Of a stretch of 24,509 bases of DNA, positions 8,801-20,800 are shown piece by piece. The DNA lies in NCBI GenBank assembly GCA_050288705.1, contig JBNKEI010000059.1:1-24509 (forward strand), given 5' to 3'. Numbering within the stretch: the first letter of the stretch is position 1; each line of letters opens with the position of its first letter. The notes below the pieces were generated by a model. The model was not told where the DNA came from. It was given only the letters and a program-made list of their open reading frames with translations, and ran no database searches. This stretch comes from JBNKEI01 sp050288705. GTDB lineage: Bacteria; Myxococcota; Myxococcia; Myxococcales; UBA5297. Position numbers and translations under genes: made by a program.

Positions 8801-11800
8801 ACCGGGGTCCGCGATCTGTCACGTGGTAGTTGAAGCTCTTGAACTATTTTTTGAAATGGAGCCTCTTGATGAGCAAAGCAATCAAGACAAACATTTTTTA
8901 CTCGTTCCAACAAACTAGCAAATGAGATTTCGCCTGAAAAACGAGTACGCAAAGCCAAAGTGTCTACGAAGAAACCAATTAGGTTTTCGGTATCTGGATG
9001 TTCTCTACCTTGAATAGGAACACCAATAATAATGTCATTTTGTCCAGAATACCTATATATAAGGGCTTTAAATGCCGCAAGCAAAACCATGTATAGAGTA
9101 ACATTTTCGCTTAGCGCCAGCGCGGTAAGAGCATCGGCCTGTGTACGCGAAATATGAAAGCGAATATCACCGCCCCGGCCATCTTGAACTGCAGGTCTTG
9201 GTTTATCTGTTGGCAGGTTGAGCACCGGCAGCTCTCCACTCAAATGCTCTCGCCAAAATGCTAAGTGTGCTTCCAGCGTATCGCCAGTCAGGCTAGTATG
9301 CTGCCAAGCAGTGAAGTCTGCATAAGTAATAGGCAATTCCGGAAGGTTAAGTTCTTTTCCTTCGGAGAAAGCACCATAGAGCTGGTCAATTTCTTTTAAA
9401 AATATGCTAAAGCTGGAACCGTCCCAAGAAATATGATGCGCACAAATTGCAAGTATATAATCATTGTTTCCTAAGTCAGCAAGCCAAGCGCGAAAAAGCA
9501 TGCCGCTCTTAAGATCAAAAGGCTGATTGCATAGCTCAGATAAATGATGGCGCACAAACGAATCTGGTTTATCAAGCAAATTCAGCTTATTCAGTTTAAA
9601 GCGCGATAAAACATGAACGACCTGTACAGGCCCGTTACCGTTATCCACAAATGCTGTCCGCAATGCCTGATGGCGCTGAACAAAAGAATCCAAAGCACGT
9701 TCTAGCGCATCAATATTTAAATTGCCGCGTAACCGGTAAGCAGCAGGAAGATTATGAACCGACTTTCCTGGCTCAAGTTGCTCAAGAAACCAAATGCGCT
9801 GCTGCATCAACGAAAGTATAATGGGATCAGACTCCCTACGTGGTGGTATTTTTCGCGTTTGTAGCGGAGAACCAATCAAGCGGGATGCTTCTAATGATTC
9901 AGGAAGTAATTGGGCCAGTTGAGCAATAGTGGGAGCAATAAAAAGATTACGTATAGGTATTTGAATACCATAATCACGTTTTAACTTTGCCATTAATTTG
10001 GCGGCAAGAAGTGATTGGCCGCCCAGCTCGAAAAAGTTGTCATGGACGCCAACACGCGACAAATTCAGTATTTCTTGCCAAACAATTGCTAGTAATTTCT
10101 CTCTTTCGTTTTCAGGTTCCACATATTCTGTGAGCGCAGGAGTAATTTTGTCGGGAATGGGCAGAGCATTTCTGTCGACTTTTCCATTTGGAGTCAGCGG
10201 AAAGCTTTCCAAGCGAACAATATTTGGCGGCACCATGTAATCGGGCAACGAACGCTTAAGATGGGCTCGAAGCGCAATATCATCTGCTTGCTCACTATTA
10301 TCGTCGAGATTGTTGTCTGCGGCATTTTTATTGAGAATGACATAGCCTATTAACCTAGCATCTCCAGAATTTTCGTGCGCGATTACCACAGCATGCTTAA
10401 CCCTTGGGTGATGAGCAAGCACACTCTCAATCTCACCAAGCTCAATGCGAAAACCACGTATTTTTACCTGGTGGTCAGCTCGACCAAGATATTCAAGGTT
10501 ACCATCTATACGAAATCGAGCCATGTCCCCTGTACGATATAAAGATTTATTGCCGGACAGGTTTTTTTGGTTAAGTGTAGTCGGTACAGGTACAAATTGC
10601 TTGGAAGTTAAGTCCGGCCTGTTTAGATATCCTAATGCTAGGCCCTGACCACCAATATATAGATTTCCTACCACACCAATAGGCACCTGCTGCAAATGAT
10701 CATCAAGCACATAGGTTTGCGTATTGGCAATTGGCTTTCCAATAACAATAGGTTGGTTTGAATCAACTGGAATTCTCCAGCAAGTAGACCATACGGTGGT
10801 TTCGGTTGGACCGTACATATTCCAAGCGCTGCCCGAGCGTTTCATTAGCTCCTGCGCAAGGTCGGCAGGAAGGGCCTCGCCTCCAACCAATATTTTGAAT
10901 TTAGGGCTTCCCTGCCACCCTGCAGAAATAAGTAATCTCCACGTAGAGGGAGTTGCCTGCATTACCGTGGCGCCACATTCCTTTAGCGTCTCGCAAAGAA
11001 GATCTCCGTCAAGTGTAGTCTCTCGACTCGCAATTGCGATGCGTGCGCCAACAATTAACGGAAGCCATAATTCCAATCCGGCAATGTCAAAGGAAAGCGT
11101 GGTAACCGCTAATAGGGTGTCTTGACTGGAAAGACCTGGCTCTGTTTGCATTGAAAGAAGGAAATTTGCAAGGGCGCGATGGGGAATTTGAACGCCCTTT
11201 GGTTTGCCAGTCGATCCCGACGTATAAATAACATATGCCACAGACTCACCCGAAAAGGTCAGCTTTTTCATTGGTTCCGAGCTACAGCTCGCAATTAGCC
11301 GGTCATCGTCATCTACACAAACTATTCGCGACGCAGCAGGCAATTTTTGCCGGAGCGATTGTTGAGTTATTAACGCAAATGCGCCGGAGTCTTCGAGCAT
11401 AAAAGCTATTCGCTCGGAGGGAAAAGCGGGGTCAAGCGGCACATAGGCAGCGCCAGTCTTAAGAACTGCATAAATCGCTACTACCATTTCCAGCGATCTT
11501 TCTAAAGAAACGGCAATACGTAGCCCCGGCCCTGCGCCCAGCGAGATTAAATAATTTGCCAATCGCGCCGCACGCTCGTCGAGCTCAGCATAAGTTAGTG
11601 AAATGCCATTGAAACTAATAGCAATTGCCTCGGGTGAGCGCGCAACTTGTTCAGCAACAAGTTCATGCACTAAACAGTTACGATTAAAACTCTTTTCGGT
11701 ATTGTTCCAGAAAGCGATGGATTTTTGCTCTGTTTCCGAGAGTATCGGGAGTTTATAAAGTGGCTGCGCCAAATCAGCAAGAATAGCTTCAAGAATAATT

Positions 11801-14800
11801 GAGAACGAAACACTAAGTCGTACAGCGGTTTCACGTTCAAATAGCGCCGAATCATAATTAATTACGCCAAATAGTCCGTCAACATTTTCAATTATTAACA
11901 GGGTCAAATCGGTGGTAGCGCTCAACAGGTCAATTGGGAAATCTGTGCGCACAAAATCGCCTATCCTCATGGCCTTTGAGCGCTGGTCTAAAAATGAAAA
12001 TATTGCCTGATAAACAGGAGTGCGCGACACATCACGCGGCAGTTGAAGTTCTTCGACTATTTTTTGGAAAGGAGCCTCTTGATGAGCAAAGCAATCAAGA
12101 CAAACATTCTTTACCCGTTTAAGCAGGGTAGCAAATGAAATATCGCTTGAAAAACGAGTACGCAATGCCAAGGTATCTACAAAAAATCCAATTAAATTTT
12201 CGGTATCCGGATGCTCTCTGCCTTGAACAGGAACGCCGACAACAATATCATTCTGTCCAGAATACCGATGTATAAGGACTTTAAAGGCAGCGAGAAGAAC
12301 CATGTAGAGAGTAGCATTTTCGCGCAGAGCCAGCGCGGTAAGGGCATCGGCCTGCTTACGCGAAATATGAAAGCGAATATCACCGCCTCGGCCCTCTTGA
12401 ACCGCAGGTCTTGGCTTATCGGTTGGCAGGTTGAGCACCGGCAGCTCTCCGCTCAAATGCTCTCGCCAAAATGCTAAATGCGCTTCCAAGGCATCATCAG
12501 TCAAGTTGGCATGTTGCCAAGCAGTAAAATCTGCATAAGTAATCGGTAATTCCGGCAGAGCAAAGTCTTTTCCTTTAGAAAAGGCGTCATAGAGTTGGTC
12601 AATCTCTTTTAGAAATATACTAAAGCTCGAGCCGTCCCAAGCAATATGATGCGCGCATATTGCAAGTATGTAATCATTATTACCTCGGTCAGCAAGCCAT
12701 GCACGAAAAAGCATGCCACTATTGAGATCAAAGGGCTCGTTGCACAGCTCAGAAAGCTGCCGGCGTACAAATGAATCTGGCTTGTTAAGCAGAGTTAGTC
12801 TATTTAATTTGAACCGTGACAAAGCATGCACTACTTGCATTGGTCCACTGCCATTATCCACAAATGCAGTGCGCAATACATCGTGGCGAAGAACAAAAGA
12901 ATCTAGAGCACGTTCTAAAGCGTCAACATTCAAATTACCGCATAACCGGTAAGCAGCAGGAAGATTGTGAATTGATTTTCCAGGTTCAAGTTGTTCAAGA
13001 AACCAAATACGCTGTTGCATTAGCGAAAGAACAATAGGATCAGACTTTTGGCGTAGTGGTATTTTCCGTGTTTGTGCCGGAGCAGCATTCAAGCAATGAG
13101 TGTTTATTGATTCAGGAAGAAATTGCCCTAGTTGAGCAATAGTGGGAGCAGCAAACAAATTACGTATAGGGATTTGAATATTATAGTCGCGTTTAAGCTT
13201 GGCCACTACTCTCGCAGCCAAAATTGATTGGCCACCTAATTCAAAAAAGTTGTCATGAGCGCCAACTCGCGACAAATTTAACACTTTTTGCCAGACAATT
13301 GCTAATAGTTTTTCTCTTTCATCTCGAGGTTCTACGTATTCGGTTAGAACTGGGGCATTCTCTGGCTCAGGTAAAGCATTTCTGTCGACTTTTCCATTCG
13401 GTGTTAAAGGAAAGCTCTCCAAACGCACAATATTTGTTGGAATCATATAATCGGGCAATGATCGCTTTAAATGCGCTCGAAGCGCGATTTCGTCTGCCCG
13501 GTTGGCATTCTTATTGTTGATGACGTTATCAGAAATATCCTCATTGGGCAGGACATAGGCTATCAGCCTGGTGTCTCCCAAATTATTATTGGAGACATTA
13601 GAGTTCGATTGATTAGCATCATTTCCGCGCGCTACCACTACCGCCTGCTTAATATCCGGATAGCTAGCAAGCACGCTTTCAATTTCACCAAGCTCAATGC
13701 GAAAACCACGTATTTTTACTTGAAAATCGGTACGCCCTAAACACTCAAGCCTTCCATCCACGCGCCAACGGCCTAAATCCCCTGTCTTATAAAGACGAGA
13801 ACCATCTTTGGTTTCCATTTTGCTCAAAGCAGGGGGAATGGAAATAAACTTTTCAAGCGTAAGTTCCGGTCGATTTAAATAACCTAATGCAACTCCATCG
13901 CCACCAATAAATATTTCTCCAGGCACACCTATGGGACACAAACGTCGATCGGAATCTAGTATCCAAACCGAAGTATTGGCGATGGGCTTTCCAATGCTAA
14001 TACCTTGCTCTAAATTTATTACTCGCTCAATAGTAGACCAAACGGTGGTTTCGGTTGGGCCATACATATTCCACAACTCATCCACCCGTTTCAATAATGC
14101 TGCCGCCAGTTCTGGAGAAAGCGCTTCACCGCCACATAACGCCTTGAAACCCGCGCTTCCTTTCCATCCACTTTCAACCAACAATCGCCAAGTAGCTGGA
14201 GTGGCTTGCATGTAGGTAATTTGGTATTTTTCAATTAAACGCCTTAATGCTTCGCCATCAATCACTTCATCTTGATTGGCCAATACTATTTGCGCACCAA
14301 TAGTGAGGGGCAGCATTAGTTCTAATAAAGCAATGTCAAAAGACAGAGTAGTAACTGCGAGCAGACGATCGGTTACCTCCATTCCCGGCTGGCTGCGCAT
14401 GCTACACAAGAAATTAACCGCTGCTCGGTGAGGAACACATACCCCTTTGGGCCTTCCCGTGGAGCCGGAGGTATAAATCACATACGCTGGGTCATTTGGT
14501 TGAGCCGAGTGTTCGTCGAGCGTAATCGGGTCTGTTGATTCTCTGGCTAGAGAGTCGACCTCGGTATCCAGATTGAAGGTGTTTTCGCTACAGCAACCGT
14601 GATTTTTAGCCAGCCAGGTTTTGGAGATTACTCGAGATAACCCAGAATCTTCCACCATAAAAGCCAATCTCTCTGCGGGGAATTTGGGATCAAGAGGAAT
14701 ATAGGCTGCACCGGTTTTAAGGACTCCTAGCACGGCAATCACCATGTCAATTGTCCGCTCTAGGCATAAACCCACCAATTCTCCTCGCTGCACATTAATG

Positions 14801-17800
14801 CGCCGTAGAGCATGAGCTAATTGATTAGAGCGTGCGTCAAGTTCTTGGTAGGAAATCGATTCATTACCCTGGGTAATAGCGGTGAAACGAGCACGCCGTT
14901 GCGCCTGTTCTTCAAATAATCTGGTTACAGGAATATCTTGGGGATAATCACGATTATTACAATTCAATTCCTTGCCTATTACTTTTAGCTCGCTTTCTGG
15001 CAAAAGACCTAATTGACTTATTGCCATTTGAGGAGAGTTACATCCGCTTTGCAATAAGTTATCAAGCTCGTGCAGACGCCATTGCAGCCAATCGCGGCTA
15101 TACAAGTCGGCATTAATATGCGCACGGAATTCTAAGCCATCGTGAGATTCAATCATAACCAGGCTTAGCTCAAAAGTTTCGAAAGCGCGGAAATTAGAAG
15201 AATAAGAAAACTCACTACCTTCAAACACTACTTTACCAGGCGCATATTTGTGCACATGGGTAAAAGTAACAGCTATTAAAGGAACGCGCGCGGGGTCGCG
15301 AGGAACCCCCAGCTCGGTTACTATCTCTCCAAAACTAATTGCCGCGTGTTCGCGAGCATCGAGAATGGCCGAATTATTTTCGCGGCATATGGAAGCAAAA
15401 CTATAGTCAGGTTGAATGCAACAACGTATAGGCAACATATTCACTAAGTGACCAACCGCAGTTTCCATTCCGACATCTGGCTGGCTTGCCACAGGAACGC
15501 CAATTACAAAATTTGTTTCTCCAGAAATGCGGTGAATAAGCGTCGCGAGCGCCGAGAACTGAACCGAAAAGAAACTAACCCCTAATTCCAATGCCAAGTT
15601 CTTGGCGGCGAGCATCTTTGGCGAATCAACAGTATAGAGAAGATGATGCGCATTATAGGAGCGCATTGCCGGCCGTCGCCCATCGTAGGGCAAAGAAAGA
15701 TTGGGAGGCAAAGGATTTAGCTTTTGGCCCCAGAATGCCCGACTGTTTTCAATTTGCGACAAATAAGGCAATGATTGGCAAAGCCCCACGAAGTCACTAA
15801 ATTGGTGCTCCGGAAGAGCCGGAGGCGAGCTTTTTCTAATAAATGCCGAATAAAGTTTAGCAAAGTCGGATAGCAAAACATCCAATGACCAGCCATCGCA
15901 TACCGCATGATGAGCAGCCATTAGAACTGCAAAGTTCCCAGAACCTAGACAACTAATACTGGCGCGAAAAAGCGGCCCCTTTTCTAAAGAATAGGGGGTT
16001 TGCGAATCGCTTTCTTCAATTTGTTGCAAAGCCTTTTGTTGATCTTGGCAGGAAAGCGCAGAAAGATCGTGATAGGTAATGGGGAGAATAATCTGTGAAT
16101 CAATAATAAAGTGCTCGCCGTCATTGCTAAAACGACCGCGCAGAGCTTCGTGATAATTCGGAAGCTCCTGCAATGCCCAGGCAAGGGCTTGCTCTTCGGC
16201 ATTAGTTAGGTGAATAGTGAATGAACCGTTGTAAGCGCAATTGGCGCTGGTATCGGTTTGCGCAGATAGCCATAACTCCATTTGCGCAGGTGTTGATACT
16301 AGGGTGCGGCCTTCTTTCTTGGACGAGGGCAACGATTGGTTATCGGCCGGGCAGCTATGGGAATGGATATGAGGCAATTGAGCAAGTTCGATATCAGCAT
16401 TCTTTGGAGCCTCGGAGGTTATGGCTGCTGCTCTCGCCAATTTTATTGCCTCGGCCAGTTGCGCTGGACTAGGATACTGTTCGGTCAATTTTCGAAAAGT
16501 AACCGGGAATTCCAGTCGGGTTTGCACCATTCTAGACAGTTGCATTAGCAACAGAGAATCTGCCCCTAATGCATCAAAACGGCGATTTTCATCGGCGCGT
16601 TTTAGATTAATTCCTAGGGTCTCTTCCAGCATTGAGGCGATGGCGCCCATTATTTCGTCACGATGGCCTTGTTTTTTTGCTTTCTTAACCGGGTGCGCAT
16701 TTTCGTTTTCGTTATCTTCTATGTGTATAGCAGTGCATACGGACAAGGCTTCCTTGCTATAATTAGAAGAAATATCCACTGGTTCCAACCAGTATGATTT
16801 TTTTTCAAACGGATAAGTAGGCAGCGGAATTCGGTAACGCTTTTCATTATTATAAAATAAATTCCAATCGATACTCACTCCGTTTTTCCAAAGTTCACCT
16901 ACTGCCCCTAAAAACCGTGCCCATTCTTCCTGGGGGTTACTACCCATTGAGGCAAATATTCGTGCTGAATGGTCGCTATTATTGTGAGCATGTTGGCGAG
17001 CAAGAGTAGAAAGCACATCACGCGGCCCGACTTCCAGGAAAATTTGTTCGGAATCATGCAACATTTTGGCTATGGACGCCGAAAAAAGCACCGGTTTACG
17101 CATATGCTGGCCCCAGTATTCAGCATCAAGCGTAGTATTTTCAGTAACCCAGTCGGCATTACAAGTTGACATAAATGGAATTGTTGGCTTCCCGCAACGA
17201 ACTTTTCTAATTGCTTCAATAAATGGCGCCACGGCAGGAGCCATCATTGCCGAATGAAAAGCATGCGATGTATGCAACTGGGTAGTAACTATAGATTCGC
17301 TTTCTAATATTTGGCTTAAAGCGGCCACCGAATCAATGGGACCCGCAACCACGCAAAGTTTCGGTCCATTCGAGGCAGCAAGCTGCACATCAGCAGGTAG
17401 CCGGCCAACCAAATTTTCCGCCGCGCAACGAACCGACATCATTGAGCCCCGCGGAAGCTCACGAATTAGCCTACCTCGCAAGGCTACTAAGGATATGGCA
17501 TCTTCTAAACTAAAAACACCCGCCAAACATGCACAAACGAATTCACCAACACTGTGCCCTATTAAACTTACTGGTTGAATACCCAGGCTCATCCAAAATT
17601 TGGCGAGCGCATATTCAATTGTGAAAAGCGCGGGCTGGGTATAATAAGTATCTTTCAGCGCTATGGTAGCAGTAACTTCGTCTTGAGAATCGGGAAACAA
17701 TAATTCTCGCAAGTCGCGATCAAGATGGCCTTTAAGAATATCGCAACAAGCATCTACCCAGTGTCTAAACTCTGGCTCATCATTATAAAGGGCACGACCC

Positions 17801-20800
17801 ATATTTACATATTGCGACCCCTGACCGGGAAACATGAAGACTACACCGCTATTTAATGTAGTTAATTGCTCTATTGCGTATTCTTCTTCGGTCTTAGCCA
17901 ACTGTTGAATGGCCTCTTCACGATTATTGCAAACAATAAAATCACGAAATGGGTGATATTTACGCCCCACTTGCAGTGTATAAGCCATATCAGCCAAATT
18001 TATTGCTGGTTTTTTTGTTAAGAAATCGGCATAGTTTTGGCGGATTCTAGCCAGGGCGGCTTCGGTTTTGGCAGAAAAAGGCAATAATTGCATTGGTCGC
18101 GAAGGACCGCTTGGCTCTAGGAGTGGAGCTTCTTCCAGCACCGCATGTACATTAGTGCCTCCAAAACCAAACGAGCTTACTGACGCGCGGCGGACAGTTT
18201 CACTTCTTGGCCAGGGAGTAGTTTCATTTACCACTTTGAAAGGGCTATTTTCAAAATCAATTTTTGGATTAGGGCGCTCATAATGAAGAGTAGCCGGTAT
18301 GGTTTCATGATGCAGCGCCAAACTTGCTTTGATAAAACCAGCGACCCCTGCAGCATTGGTTGGGTGACCAATGTTTCCTTTAATTGACCCCAAATAACAA
18401 AATTGCTTTTTATTGGTAGTTGCGCGAAATGCCCGTGTCAATGCCTCAACTTCAATAGGATCACCAACTGGGGTACCTGTACCGTGTGCCTCCACATAGG
18501 AAATAGTTTCCGCTAATACATTGGCTTGTGCCTGCGCCAAGGCAATTACCCGTGATTGGCCTTCGACACTAGGAGCCAAAAAACTTACTTTATTAGACCC
18601 GTCGTTGTTTTTTGCCGAACCAAGTAATACTGCATAAATATGGTCACCTGCCGCGATGGCATCTTCGAGACGGCGAAGCACTACTACCCCTGCCCCGTCG
18701 CAGAACATGGTTCCGGTAGCTTTTTCATCAAAAGGTCGGCAGTGTCCGTCTTTGGTAAATGTTCCACCTTCTTGATAGAGCTGCCCACTTTTTTGAGGCA
18801 CACAAATATCTACACCGCCGGCCAATGCCATATCGCATTCAAAATCAACCAGGGCTTTGAATGCATTGTCTATGGCCAATAACGAGGTTGAACACGCAGA
18901 ATTAGCGCTTACGCTAGGCCCAGTAAGATTCAATGCATAAGAAACCCGCATCGCGACATAATCTTTTTCATTTCCATATTCCACTACGAGATTTCCAACT
19001 GTTTTAGCAATATCAGGATGGCACAATACATTACGGTGATAATAGTGATTATCTCCAACTCCCGCATATACTCCAATTAGTCCATTAAAACGGCTACAAT
19101 CATAACCAGCATTTTCCAACGCTGCCCAAGCAAGCTCTAAAAAAACCCGTTGCTGGGGGTCAATTACTTTGGCTTCTAGAGGCCCAATACCAAAAAAGGA
19201 AGCGTCAAACTTGTCAGCATCGTCAATAATACCGCGGGTAGGAATATAATTGGGATCATTTTTGGTTTCCTCATCAATCCCAGGCCCCAACTCTTCTAAA
19301 GAGAAACGACTAATTGACTCTTTTTTACTACAGAGGTTAGACCATAATTCCTCTATTGTCTGGGCGCCGGGAAAACGCCCCACAATTCCAATTACTGCCA
19401 CGCCATCGGTTTCTTTATTGCCGGAAAGACGGCCAATACGAAACCGAGTTGCTCGTTCATAAGCACCATCAAATAAACTATTATCAGTGCTATTGCTTCC
19501 CGATAAATGAGCTGCCAACTTTTCTACCGTGGGATACTCAAAAATTCTTACTACTGGCATTTCCTGGGAAACAATTTTTCTAATACGAGTTGTCAGGCGC
19601 AGCGCCAAAAGAGAATTTCCACCCAAGTCGAAGAAATTATCGCGAATACCCACTTTATTCAAATTAAGCAATTCGCTCCAAATGTTACAAAGCTCTTTTT
19701 CTATTTTTGTTCGGGGCGCAATATAGGCCTCGCTAAGCTCTGGCCGGTCAGCAAGATTCTTGGGCAATGCTTGACGATCGATTTTTCCATTAGGAGTAAG
19801 CGGCATTTCTGGAATAAACACAAAGTAGGAAGGAACCATATATTCTGGTAATAATCGCTTTAAATATGTTCGCAAGGCTATATCGTTCACCTTCGAAGAA
19901 TTATCATTAGCAACCAAATAAGCTACAAGTACGGTTTCACCAGTTTTGTTACTTGATTCACTTTGACGCGCAATAACTACTGCCTGCTTAACACCTGGAT
20001 AATTAGCGATCGCATTTTCAATTTCACCAAGCTCAATGCGAAATCCACGAATTTTAATCTGAAAATCAGTGCGCCCCAGACATTCAAGATTGCCATCGGT
20101 ACGCCAACGCCCTAAATCTCCAGTTCGGTATAAGCGAGCGCCTGTTTTTTCGCTAAATGGATCATTAATAAACCGCTCGGCAGTTAATTCTGGCCGGTTC
20201 AAATATTCTAAAGCCACACCTTCGCCCCCAATATATACTTCTCCCGGCACGCCAATAGGACAAGGATCTAATTGGGAGTCCAGTATCCATATAGACGTAT
20301 TAGCAATTGGCTTTCCTATATGAATTTCTTCTGCGGCGCTGGTTATTTGCCCCGTGGAGGACCATACTGTAGTTTCGGTAGGCCCGTACATGTTCCACAG
20401 TTCACCTACCCGCTCTAAAAGCGCTGCCGCCAGATCTAGGGGTAATGCTTCTCCGCCACATAGTGCTTTGAATGTAGCATTGCCTTCCCATCCGCTTTCC
20501 AAAAGCATTCGCCAGGTAGCAGGGGTAGCCTGCATGAAAGTAATTTGATGCCTTTGAATCAGTCGCCTTAGTGCTTCTCCATCGATAACTTCTTCCTGAG
20601 ATGCGAGAATAATTTGTGCGCCAATCGTCAGCGGCAGCATCAGTTCCAAAAAGGCAATATCGAAAGACAAGGTGGTAACTGCTAATAGACGATCAAAAGG
20701 TTTGATTCCTGGTTGGCTCTGCATGCTACTCAAAAAATTTACTGCCGCTCTATGGGGAATTAATACCCCTTTAGGCTTACCGGTAGAGCCCGATGTATAT

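Noticed and set aside
16636..16800. Possible reductive or tailoring domain between AT and ACP
   Set aside because: The linker contains only low-complexity polar sequence (NENENAHPVKKAKKQ) before the ACP helix; no NAD(P) or other domain motif is present.
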